This document shows positions 52,561-60,406 of a DNA stretch of 64,000 bases, piece by piece. The DNA comes from Acidimicrobiaceae bacterium (GTDB taxonomy: Bacteria; Actinomycetota; Acidimicrobiia; Acidimicrobiales; RAAP-2), in the NCBI GenBank assembly GCA_003153575.1, contig PLZW01000023.1, forward strand, positions 1 to 64,000, in the 5' to 3' direction. Below the pieces are notes generated by a model. The model saw only the letters and a program-made list of their open reading frames with translations, was not told the origin of the DNA and did no database searches. The translations under genes were made by a program, and so were the position numbers. Each line of letters begins with the position of its first letter. Positions within the stretch are counted from its first letter, which is position 1.

Positions 52561-53469
52561 CTACCGCTTTATGCCGCCGATGACGCTCGCAACCGAGGCT
52601 ATAAAGCGGGGAATCGCGTCGGGATCTCCTGCGCTTCGGGTGGGGTTCAGCTCCCCGATTGACAAGGACCGGAAACGCGCGTCTTGGGCTGCAATCCGAA
52701 GAGCGACCGCAACCTGGTCAAGCGTCGGCCCAGAGTTGCGGCCGTCCGTATTCTCCGCGAGCGGCGCATCAATGAAATCCAGCACATCGACATCGAGGTG
52801 AACAGCCAACGGTCCGTTCGGCAGGTATTCGAGGGAATCGACAGCAGATGAGACAGGATCATGCGCAAAGGCATCACTCGAAATCACATGCAGCCCGAGG
52901 CGTCGGGCTTCAGCTCCCTCCCATTCGGTAGCAAATCTGTCGTCGATACCTACCCATGCCACTTGATTCGGATTAAGGAGGGGTCGAGGGCCGAGCACAT
53001 CGACAAGCACATCGAGGGATCCGGGAAGGGAGAGCACATGGGCCATGCCCATCCAGTCGAGCGCTCCATCAGTCGTGCTCTCAGGCGTGTTGATGTCGTA
53101 GTTTCGATCCACATACAACACTCCGACTGGATCTTCGGAGACACGACAGAGGCCGGCGACCACTTCAAGCGCAACAGTGCAGTTCCCACCGAGTACGAGC
53201 AGTGTGTCTCCACGTGTCAAAAGTGGGACGAGGCGTTCGATCAACTCGCGGATCGATTCGGTCACGTCACCGACGTTCTGCGCCCGAGGGTTGAGTCGAT
53301 CCGGGCGCCAAATCTGAAGGGGCAAGTCACCCTCGTCATGCACCTCCAGGCCTGAAGCACTGAGAGCATCAACCAGTCCGGCGGACCGGAGCACAGCCGG
53401 TGCCTGGTCTTGTCCGGCGGCGTAGCTCCCTGCACTACTCGGAACGCCGACGATGGAGACGGCACCCAT
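52561..53469 (-). CDS. Arginase/agmatinase-fold protein with altered metal ligands
   Basis: A 302-aa ureohydrolase-fold protein. The family needs a GG(D/N)H, DAHxD and SxDxDxxDP set of manganese ligands. Here the first is LGGNCTVAL (His replaced by Cys), the second is YVDRNYDINT (middle His replaced by Asn), and the third HLDVDVLDF keeps both Asp. Length and order match arginase, but at least two ligand positions differ, so normal arginase activity is unlikely. It may hydrolyse another guanidino or formimino compound, or bind without catalysis. ATG 53469 is the start. Confidence 0.8.
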   Translation of the reverse strand: MGAVSIVGVPSSAGSYAAGQDQAPAVLRSAGLVDALSASGLEVHDEGDLPLQIWRPDRLNPRAQNVGDVTESIRELIERLVPLLTRGDTLLVLGGNCTVALEVVAGLCRVSEDPVGVLYVDRNYDINTPESTTDGALDWMGMAHVLSLPGSLDVLVDVLGPRPLLNPNQVAWVGIDDRFATEWEGAEARRLGLHVISSDAFAHDPVSSAVDSLEYLPNGPLAVHLDVDVLDFIDAPLAENTDGRNSGPTLDQVAVALRIAAQDARFRSLSIGELNPTRSAGDPDAIPRFIASVASVIGGIKR

Positions 53470-53570
53470 ATTCGCGAGTGTAGGCGTCCGAGTCCATTTC
53501 CGAAGGGCCGCATCCGGTCAACCGTGACCGTCTCGACATCCGAGTCGACTTTGGCCCAGGACCGACGACA

Positions 53571-53604
53571 GAAGTTGCCCGGGCCGACAGGCCCGGGCAA
53601 CTTC
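53571..53604. terminator. Perfect 15-bp inverted repeat with 4-nt loop
   Basis: GAAGTTGCCCGGGCC pairs exactly with GGCCCGGGCAACTTC around GACA. It lies between the arginase-fold gene and a minus-strand fragment, so it probably terminates transcription coming from 53701-53898. No U tract follows on either strand. Confidence 0.6.
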
Positions 53605-53700
53605 ATGGTCCGGCTACTCCCTCATGGGACCCGCCGTGGGAACTCCGGGTCGGTCAGCTGTGATCTGTCGCGGATTGTCACTGGGATTTGTCGTTTGATG

Positions 53701-53898
53701 TCACCGACCTCTATTGCTTGCAAGAGTTAGCACGCTACTCCCCCGCCGGAACTGGGCCGGCGGGGCACAGAGTCCCTGTTCAGTGATCGAAACCGCAGTA
53801 CCGCGGCCGACCATACGGACCCAGTCATAGAGAGGAACTCCGGAGGTTCCTGAGTCTGTATTCCTGACCAGGTACTTCGCCAGGTAATCCCTGTTCAC
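53701..53898 (-). CDS. Possible small gene or gene remnant
   Basis: GTG 53898 opens a 65-codon frame (VNRDYLAKYLVRNTDSG...). The frame is sensible further upstream too (FSHPVGRPVARL), then hits a stop, so it may be the tail of a larger broken gene. A strong hairpin terminator follows. No family is recognised. Confidence 0.35.
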   Translation of the reverse strand: MNRDYLAKYLVRNTDSGTSGVPLYDWVRMVGRGTAVSITEQGLCAPPAQFRRGSSVLTLASNRGR

Positions 53899-53983
53899 GA
53901 GCCTCGCGACCGGCCGGCCAACGGGGTGGCTGAAACCTGGCCAGCACTACCATCGGACAACCTCCAACGCTACCGTTGGGTAC

Positions 53984-54769
53984 GTGGCGGGCGGCGCGAA
54001 CCCATACCAACGAGGGCCTGCAGTGCCGTCCAAGCAAGCAGCCGCGGCGAGTGCCACCTTCGGTCGACTTCTGGCGACGCAGACATGGCTCGGACCGGTC
54101 ATCCAGCAGCACGGTCCACCGCTGCGGCGCCTGGAGTGCGTCCTCGGCCGTCGGTGGCGTGGCGTGGCGACAGCCATCAGTGATCCGGCACTGAGTAACG
54201 CCGCGGTCGACCTGATCGATCGACGATGTCCGCCGGTCAAAGGGGCGGACCACCGGACGTGGTTGGGGATCGATCGTCCGTTCCTCAAGAAGTTGAGCGC
54301 GGGAGCCCGCACGTCCGATCAGGATTTGGTCCAGTTGTGGCTGGCCACGATGATGTGGGGTTACGCAACCGACAACAGGGGGCCGTCCCGCGTCGGCAAG
54401 GCCATGAACCAGTCATGGGCGACATTCGTCCGCAAGCTGCGCCTCTCACTGGAGCGGATCGACAACCGCCAGTTCGTCGATGCCTATCGGGGAAGCCAGT
54501 CGCAGGGCCTGAGCTACCTGCCGGGGATCGCTGACTCGTTCTTCACCAAGTGGTTCTGGACTGTGAGCCTCGGCAACCCACGCCTACCGCTCACGCTGCT
54601 CATCTTCGACGGCAGAGTGGCGGGGTCGGCCACAGGCAAGACATGGGCGCTCCAGGGCAAGAACGTCGCCGAGCGGTATGTGTACCTCTGCGAGCTCGTC
54701 GAGTTGGTCGCGACAGCCCAGGGGCTCAGCTCGGAACAGGTCGAGTACGGCCTCTACTGCGCTGGTTGA
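53984..54769 (+). CDS. Putative 8-oxoguanine-glycosylase-fold (OGG-fold) protein
   Basis: A 261-aa soluble helical protein. The C-terminal third carries GLSYLPGIADSFFTKWFW and LPLTLLIFDGRVAGS, which resembles the LPGxGxxFxTK...LIxDxRVA pattern of OGG-fold proteins found in bacterial defence loci. The N-terminal part (about 20-150) is helical with WLGIDRPFLKKLSAGA and QLWLATMMWGYATDN. Known glycosylase catalytic Lys/Asp residues were not identified, so base excision is not shown. GTG 53984 has a TACCGT box 7 nt upstream (leaderless). The kinase and zinc-ribbon genes follow, and its 3' end is repeated at 56936. Confidence 0.6.
   Translation: MAGGANPYQRGPAVPSKQAAAASATFGRLLATQTWLGPVIQQHGPPLRRLECVLGRRWRGVATAISDPALSNAAVDLIDRRCPPVKGADHRTWLGIDRPFLKKLSAGARTSDQDLVQLWLATMMWGYATDNRGPSRVGKAMNQSWATFVRKLRLSLERIDNRQFVDAYRGSQSQGLSYLPGIADSFFTKWFWTVSLGNPRLPLTLLIFDGRVAGSATGKTWALQGKNVAERYVYLCELVELVATAQGLSSEQVEYGLYCAG
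54470..54769 (+). repeat. Direct repeat copy 1 (3' end of the OGG-fold gene)
   Basis: These 300 bp align with 56936-57235 without gaps, with 27 differences by eye (about 91% identity); the first about 68 bp are identical. Copies are 2466 bp apart and bracket the kinase and zinc-ribbon genes. Homologous recombination between them would delete that block. Confidence 0.9.
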
Positions 54770-54896
54770 CAAGGCCCATGGTCCGGTTCTCGGGTCCTAC
54801 CGACGGTACGCTGCGCCGATGCCCAGCAGCGCAACAGTCGTTAGGCATGTGGGCCCCTGCCACTACTCCACCACCTACTAACCCTGGTAGTCACCG

Positions 54897-56270
54897 ATGA
54901 CGGAATCACAACCTTCGCCGGTCGGGCCGTGGGCCCGGCATGAGGAGCTCGGACGTGGCGGTAACGCCACGGTCTGGCGCGCCACGCAGGCCGGCGGCCT
55001 CGCGGTGGCACTGAAGGTCATCAACGAGACCAAGGTGCAGAGCGAGTCCTACCAGCGCTTCACGCGTGAGGTGGACTTCTTCCGACGTAACGGGTCAATC
55101 CCGGGCGTGCTCCCGATGCTGGACTCCTACCTGCCAGAGCATCCGAGCAAGAACGATCGTGCATGGCTTTCCATGCCCATCGCTACACCTATCGAGCGTG
55201 CACTCGATAGTCGACCCCTTGCTGATGTTGTCGACGCGGTTGCGACGATCTCAGAGACGCTTGCTCGTCTTCAGCACGACCACGGCGTCGGTCACCGGGA
55301 CATCAAGCCTGGCAACCTCTACGAGCTTGGCGGCGAGTGGCTCATCGGTGACTTCGGTCTGATCTCGGTACCCGACGCAGCGTCACTCACCGAGGACGGG
55401 CGCCAAGTGGGCCCTGCGCACTTCACCGCTTACGAAATGATCCTGAATCCGACGGAGGCCAATCCGCACATGGCCGACGTCTACTCGCTGGGGAAGGCAC
55501 TCTGGGTACTCGCCACCGGTCAACGGTACGCACCCAGCGGTCATCAGGCGGTTGGAAACGGCATGGGGGTCGGGGAGAACCGGCCCCATCCGAGATCCCT
55601 GGCACTTGACGAAGAGATCGACCTCATGACCCAGCTCCGCCCAGAAGATCGGCCCACGATGGAGCAGGTCTCGCGCGACCTTCGCGCCTGGCTCGCACTC
55701 GGCAGCACTGCCCCAGCTCTCGATGTCTCTGCTTCCAAGACTGCGCTACGGGCGAAGCTCCAGACATCTCTCGCTGCGCGTGACTCCGAAGAGCTCCACA
55801 AGGAGATGGCCTTCGCAGCTGTCCGACGAATGCAGGAGCTCGTCCGGCCACTCAACGACGAACTGAAGTCGCTCGATTCACGCACGCAGATCGACCTCAC
55901 GAACGACGAACTGACCAAGAACCACCTGGCGGTTCCACACGAGTTCCGGCACGCGGCGATTTGGAGCTGGCAGCGGTGCACGCGAGTCGCGCCGGTTGAG
56001 GGACCTGCGGCACCTGTCCTGCGAATGTCGAGAGCGCTGCACTTACTGGACGACGGAACCCTCGTGCTGCAGATGCTCGTCCTGGTCTCACCGAATAGCG
56101 TCTTCGGCCAATACTTCGCTTGGTCGCCCGCCGAGTCGGCGACTGCGCCGGTGGGCACGATCGAGGCCAATCTGATGCTGGACGACGGAGTTCGCGAGCT
56201 CGCTGTAGCTGTAGCCGCTGGCGTCGTCGCCCTCGTGGAGGCGCTTCCGGATCAGTCCGCGGGAGGCTGA
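54897..56270 (+). CDS. Cytosolic Ser/Thr protein kinase
   Basis: A 457-aa protein with a full eukaryote-like kinase domain (about 15-275): Gly loop LGRGGNATVWRA, VALKV Lys, catalytic HRDIKPGNL, and GDFGL metal loop. The activation segment ends in VGPAHFTAYEMI. The C-terminal about 180 residues (helical, LAARDSEELHKEM; EFRHAAIWSWQRC) form a separate domain without a transmembrane helix or PASTA repeats, so it is not a cell-wall sensor kinase. It lies between an OGG-fold gene and a zinc-ribbon gene. Kinases in such clusters are often antiphage effectors or regulators; that is inference. Confidence 0.9.
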   Translation: MTESQPSPVGPWARHEELGRGGNATVWRATQAGGLAVALKVINETKVQSESYQRFTREVDFFRRNGSIPGVLPMLDSYLPEHPSKNDRAWLSMPIATPIERALDSRPLADVVDAVATISETLARLQHDHGVGHRDIKPGNLYELGGEWLIGDFGLISVPDAASLTEDGRQVGPAHFTAYEMILNPTEANPHMADVYSLGKALWVLATGQRYAPSGHQAVGNGMGVGENRPHPRSLALDEEIDLMTQLRPEDRPTMEQVSRDLRAWLALGSTAPALDVSASKTALRAKLQTSLAARDSEELHKEMAFAAVRRMQELVRPLNDELKSLDSRTQIDLTNDELTKNHLAVPHEFRHAAIWSWQRCTRVAPVEGPAAPVLRMSRALHLLDDGTLVLQMLVLVSPNSVFGQYFAWSPAESATAPVGTIEANLMLDDGVRELAVAVAAGVVALVEALPDQSAGG

Positions 56271-56743
56271 TCCGCGAGGGAGCCACAGACAACGCAGCGG
56301 ACGGGTCCAGACCAGTCTTCGAGGACTTTGATCGATTCTCCCGGATGGCACGCAAAGTCCACCCTCCGCATGTCCTCGGCCTCCATGAGGTCGACGGGCT
56401 CGTCAAACTCCGGCTGAGTGACCTCCACGGAGAGGAACCCCTGTGAACGATCCGCGCTTCGCTGTAATCCATCGCCGAAGTCCTTGAACAGCGGGCCGAG
56501 GACCTCCTGCTGGATCATTGCAGTGAAGTTCTCCTCCTGTGCCTCAGTGAGCCACTCGCCCGGCGGCGCTTGGATTCCGCAATAGGGGCAGAAGAAGCCC
56601 CCATCGGGTGCTTCAGTGCCGTCCTCGTCATCGCCCGCGGCGAGCCACTTCAGCTCTCGCTCGCACGACGAGCACCGCCTCCGCAGGAAGCCATCCGAGT
56701 CGAGCGGCATGGACATCTCCAGGATCACCTCGTCATCGCTCAT
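56252..56743 (-). CDS. Zinc-ribbon protein convergent with the kinase
   Basis: A 163-aa protein with two Cys pairs near the N-terminus (RRCSSCERELKW and FFCPYCGIQ) and a third pair near the C-terminus (VRCVVCGSLAD) with a lone Cys-His (ACHPGES). It likely binds one or two zinc ions. Acidic segments dominate the rest (SVEVTQPEFDEPVDLMEAED). It overlaps the kinase 3' end by 19 nt, convergently. No function is known; proximity suggests a sensor or partner of the kinase. Confidence 0.75.
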   Translation of the reverse strand: MSDDEVILEMSMPLDSDGFLRRRCSSCERELKWLAAGDDEDGTEAPDGGFFCPYCGIQAPPGEWLTEAQEENFTAMIQQEVLGPLFKDFGDGLQRSADRSQGFLSVEVTQPEFDEPVDLMEAEDMRRVDFACHPGESIKVLEDWSGPVRCVVCGSLADQPPAD

Positions 56744-56935
56744 TGCTTGCTCCTTCGATAGCCCGGCAACTTCTGTATGAGTCTCGGATCGCTACGTTGG
56801 CATGCCACGTCACCCGCCAGGCAGTTGTGCTTCCCAAGTATGCAGGCACCGGTCGGAGCTCGCGTACCGTCTGACCTCGAGGGCCTTCGCTCGAGCGGCG
56901 GCCCCGGGCCGGTTGGTAGCCAGGTCGTCTGCGGA

Positions 56936-57235
56936 CAGTTCGTCGATGCCTATCGGGGAAGCCAGTCGCAGGGCCTGAGCTACCTGCCGGGGATCGCTGA
57001 CTCTTTCTTCGCCAAGTGGTTCTGGACGGTGAGCCTCGGCAACTCGCGGCTGCCACTGACGCTGCTCATCTTCGACGGCAGGGTGGCGGGGTCCGCCACA
57101 GGCAAGGCGTGGGCACTCCAGGGCAAGAACGTCGCCGAGCGGTACGTGTACTTCTGCGAGCTCGTCGAACCGGTGGCGACGGCGCAAGGGCTCAGCGCCG
57201 AGCAGGTCGAGTACGGCCTCTACTGCGCCGGTTGA
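56936..57235 (+). pseudogene. Duplicated C-terminal fragment of the OGG-fold gene (direct repeat copy 2)
   Basis: Codes for the same 99 C-terminal residues as 54470-54769 (QFVDAYRGSQSQGLSYLPGI ... VEYGLYCAG) with about 91% nucleotide identity. The frame upstream to 56777 is unrelated to the OGG gene (MSLGSLRWHATSPARQ) and lacks start signals, so this copy is a truncated leftover of a duplication or a recombination scar. It could still be translated as a chimera. Confidence 0.75.
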
Positions 57236-57521
57236 CGCCGCTCGACTGCCCACTCCTCGGGCCATGGACACTGGGTCTTCGGCAGCGCTGCCCCACTCGA
57301 GAGGCACCCACCAGGGAATGGCTTGCCGTGCAATTCGGTATAGCCGGGCGACAGAAGCATGGTGTCGTTGAACGCTGTCTGCTTCTCAGCAGCGATCGCG
57401 TCGTACGCCTCCCAGTCCACCACGGGATTGCGCAGCGCTGCTATCAACTTGCGACAGCCCGCTGATAACGGGCGCTGGCCTCGTCCATCGCATCCAAGTG
57501 CCCTTCGGTCCACCACTCCAC
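57220..57521 (-). pseudogene. Small gene broken by a frameshift
   Basis: GTG 57521 follows an AGAAGGGGA ribosome site and starts VEWWTEGHLDAMDEASARYQ, then hits TGA at 57444. The sense continues one frame over, from about 57460: KLIAALRNPVVDWEAYDAIA, AEKQTAFNDTMLL, GKPFPGGCLSS, to TAG at 57220. A single-base indel near 57444-57462 explains it. The 3' end overlaps the duplicated OGG fragment. Family unknown. Confidence 0.6.
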
Positions 57522-57551
57522 GGCCGTCCCCTTCTGTGTGACAATGCCTCA

Positions 57552-57836
57552 GTGTCGGCACAGCACAGTGACCCGGAAGCGGAGATTCCCCGATTGTTGC
57601 GGGAACTACGGGATGCTGCTCTGGAGAAGACCAACTGCGCCTGGTGTCTGAGCCGGAACCCAGACAACCTTCCGAGTGACCCTGAGGAAGCCAATCGCAT
57701 GGTCACGCGTTGGCAGGGGAACCTCGCGGCAGCGGAGGCGGTGCTACATGACCATGTGCCACGCCTCCGTTCGGCTGGAGCAACTGAGCACCAGATCGAC
57801 AGGGCGTTGCGCGTTCCCGCACTACCCGGTCAATGA
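57552..57836 (+). CDS. Small hypothetical protein
   Basis: A 94-aa protein from GTG 57552 (VSAQHSDPEAEIPRLLREL). It has a CxxC (TNCAWCLSR) and a helical C-terminus (RWQGNLAAAEAVLHDHV). A GACAAT box 6 nt upstream of the GTG suggests a leaderless start. It ends 32 nt before the Pnkp gene, which runs convergently. No family is recognised. Confidence 0.55.
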   Translation: MSAQHSDPEAEIPRLLRELRDAALEKTNCAWCLSRNPDNLPSDPEEANRMVTRWQGNLAAAEAVLHDHVPRLRSAGATEHQIDRALRVPALPGQ

Positions 57837-57868
57837 GCCGGATGCGGTGAACACGCCGTAGGCACCCG

Positions 57869-60406
57869 TTACAACCTCGGATCCACCGGCTCGCTCTCGA
57901 GGGCGAGGACGCCGAAGACGCACTCGTGCACCCGGTAGAGCGGCTCGCGGGCCACGAAGCGCTCGAGTGACTCGATGCCGAGGGCGAACTCCCGGATGGC
58001 GAGGCCCCGCTTGCGGCCGAGCCCTCGGGACCGCAGGCGCGACAGGTGTCGCTCGGCGGTGTACTCGGGTCCGTAGATGATCCGTAGGTACTCGCGCCCG
58101 CGCACCTTGATCCCCGGCTGGGCCAAACCGTCCGGTCCCTTGTGGACCACGTCGATCGGTTTCACCACCATGCCTTCGCCGCCTGCTGCAGTGAGCTCCT
58201 CCCACCAGGTGGTGGCCCCCTCGACTGATGCCTCGTCATCGACGTCCACGGTGATCGACCGGGTCGCGCGGAAGGTCACCGGATCGGTTGCCGTAAGGCG
58301 TCCGAGAACCTCCAAGTGCCAGAGGTGGTCGCGCAGGGCGTAGACCTCGCCCTCGCCCGCAAGGATCTGGAACGGGGCCAGCTTCAGGTCGTCCAGAGTC
58401 ACCACCGGCCAGCAGTACTCCCCGTAGGCAGCGATGAAGCCGTCGACCATGCTGGCCCGCTCGCCCATGTGGCCGAGCAGGTCAGCGACGTCGGTGCCCC
58501 GCTCGCCGGCCGCTTCGACGATGGCCAGCTCGGCCCGCACTGTCCGGGCCGCGGCCGCCCCCACTGGTGCGTACTGACGGCGGAGCAGCTCCTCGGCCTT
58601 GGCCGACCATGGCATCAGCTCGCAGTCGAGGATCAACCACTCCGTGCCGAGCTCGCCCCACAGGCCGGCCGCGGTGACCCCGGCGCGGATCCGCTCGAGG
58701 AACTGGGCCTCGAGGGTGGGGTCGGTGAAGAAGGGGCGACCGGTCCGGGTGTAGATCACGCCCCCGGCCGCCGACTCGATGCCGAACCGCGCCCGAGCCA
58801 CCGACGGCTCGCGGCAAACCACGGCAATGGCCCGGGACCCCATGTGCTTCTCCTCACACACCACCTGCTCCACCCCGGCGGCCCGAAAGGCGGCGAACGC
58901 CTCGTGGGGGTGCTCGAGCATCCCCTCCCTATTCGAGGTGGCCGTGGGCGACATGGTCGGCGGGAGGTAGGCCAGCCAGCGGGGATCGACGGCAAAGCGG
59001 CTCATCACCTCGAGCGCGGCGATGGCGTTTTCCTCCCGGATGGTGATCGAGGTGGTCAGCCGGGTCTCGAGGATCCGCTTGCCGACCACGTCTTCGAGGT
59101 CAAGGTCCGTCCCCTCCCGGGCGTCCTTGAGCGGTTGGTCGGGGACGAGTGGCTTGGCCGGCTCGTAGTACATCTTCTGCGCCGGGACCGAGACGAGTTC
59201 CTTTTCGGGGTAGCGGAGCGCGGTGAGTTGGCCCCCGAACACACATCCCGTGTCGATGCAGATGGTCCGGTTGAGCCAGACCGCCTCGGGGACCGGGGTG
59301 TGCCCGTAGACCACGTTGGCCTTGCCGCGGTAATCCTCCGCCCACGGGTAGCGGATGGGCAGGCCGTACTCGTCGGTCTCCCCGGTGGTGTCCCCGTAGA
59401 GGGAGAACGATCGCACGGCGCCCGAGGCCCTGCCCTGCATGTTCTCGGGCAAGCCAGCGTGGGTGACGACCAGGTCACCGTCGTCGAGCACGTAGTGGCT
59501 GATGAGGCCGTCGATGAAGGCGGCCACCTGGGTAGAGAACTCAGGAGGCTCGGCGGCCAACTGCTCGAGGCTCTCAGCCAGTCCGTGGCTGGGGGTGACC
59601 TTGCGGCCGTTGAGGGCCCGCAACAGCTTCACTTCGTGGTTCCCTGGGATGCACAGGGCCGTGCCCTCCTCGACCATCCCCATCACCAGGCGCAGCACGG
59701 CCGGGGTGGCCGGGCCGCGGTCCACCAGGTCACCGAGGAACAGCGCCCGGCGGCCACCGGGATGGCGGGCCGAGGTGCCATCGGCATCGACCTCGTAGCC
59801 CAAGGTCCCGAGCAGCTCGACCAGCTCGGTGTGACACCCGTGGATGTCGCCGATGATGTCGAAGGGCCCGTGGTCGCTGCGCCGGTCGTTCCACAGCGGC
59901 TCGCGCTCGATCACCACGTCGGCGATCTCAGCCTCGTCCAGGTGGTACACCCGGGAGAAGCCCTCCCGACGCAGGCCCCGCATCGAGCGGCGCAGCTGGG
60001 AGCGCTGGTTGCGCAGCACATGGGGCCCGAACTGGCGGTCGGGCCGTGAGGCGTTGCGTTCGATGCAGGTGGCCTCGGACACGTCGAGGACGATGGCCAC
60101 GGCCAGCGTGTGGTGGGACTTGGCCAGGTCGATGAGCCCCTTGCGGGCAGGGGGCTGGACGTTGGTCGCGTCCACCACGCACAGCCGACCGGCCTCGAGT
60201 CGCTTGCCGGCCACGTAGTGCAGCACGTCGAAGGCCGCGTTGGTGGCCGCCTGGTCGTTCTCGTCATCGGACACCAGCCCGCGGAAGAAGTCGGAGGACA
60301 GGACCTCGGTCGGGAGGAAGTGGTTGGCGGCGAACGTCGACTTGCCGGACCCGGTCACCCCCACCAGGGCCACCACGCAGAGCTCGGGGATCTTGATCGT
60401 GGTCAT
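57869..60406 (-). CDS. pnkp: Polynucleotide kinase-phosphatase-ligase Pnkp (RNA repair)
   Basis: An 845-aa trifunctional RNA end-healing enzyme. The N-terminal 5'-OH kinase has P-loop GVTGSGKS (16-23) and HVLRNQRSQLRRSM. The central metallophosphoesterase (2',3'-phosphatase) has GDIHG (186-190), GDLVDRGP, GNHEVK and HAGLPENM. The C-terminal adenylyltransferase/ligase has nucleophile Lys520 in CEEKHMGSRA and later motifs EGMVVKP and IKVRGREYLRI. This is the Pnkp half of the Pnkp-Hen1 system, which repairs RNAs cut by ribotoxins. ATG 60406 overlaps the Hen1 stop. All three active sites look intact. Confidence 0.95.
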   Translation of the reverse strand: MTTIKIPELCVVALVGVTGSGKSTFAANHFLPTEVLSSDFFRGLVSDDENDQAATNAAFDVLHYVAGKRLEAGRLCVVDATNVQPPARKGLIDLAKSHHTLAVAIVLDVSEATCIERNASRPDRQFGPHVLRNQRSQLRRSMRGLRREGFSRVYHLDEAEIADVVIEREPLWNDRRSDHGPFDIIGDIHGCHTELVELLGTLGYEVDADGTSARHPGGRRALFLGDLVDRGPATPAVLRLVMGMVEEGTALCIPGNHEVKLLRALNGRKVTPSHGLAESLEQLAAEPPEFSTQVAAFIDGLISHYVLDDGDLVVTHAGLPENMQGRASGAVRSFSLYGDTTGETDEYGLPIRYPWAEDYRGKANVVYGHTPVPEAVWLNRTICIDTGCVFGGQLTALRYPEKELVSVPAQKMYYEPAKPLVPDQPLKDAREGTDLDLEDVVGKRILETRLTTSITIREENAIAALEVMSRFAVDPRWLAYLPPTMSPTATSNREGMLEHPHEAFAAFRAAGVEQVVCEEKHMGSRAIAVVCREPSVARARFGIESAAGGVIYTRTGRPFFTDPTLEAQFLERIRAGVTAAGLWGELGTEWLILDCELMPWSAKAEELLRRQYAPVGAAAARTVRAELAIVEAAGERGTDVADLLGHMGERASMVDGFIAAYGEYCWPVVTLDDLKLAPFQILAGEGEVYALRDHLWHLEVLGRLTATDPVTFRATRSITVDVDDEASVEGATTWWEELTAAGGEGMVVKPIDVVHKGPDGLAQPGIKVRGREYLRIIYGPEYTAERHLSRLRSRGLGRKRGLAIREFALGIESLERFVAREPLYRVHECVFGVLALESEPVDPRL

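Larger units (their letters stand above)
53470..53983. other. 514-nt region with a weak ORF and a strong hairpin
   Basis: Apart from the hairpin at 53571-53604 and the weak minus-strand ORF at 53701-53898, no gene can be supported. Short frames on both strands overlap and lack start signals. The last about 15 nt hold the TACCGT box of the OGG-fold gene. Confidence 0.4.
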
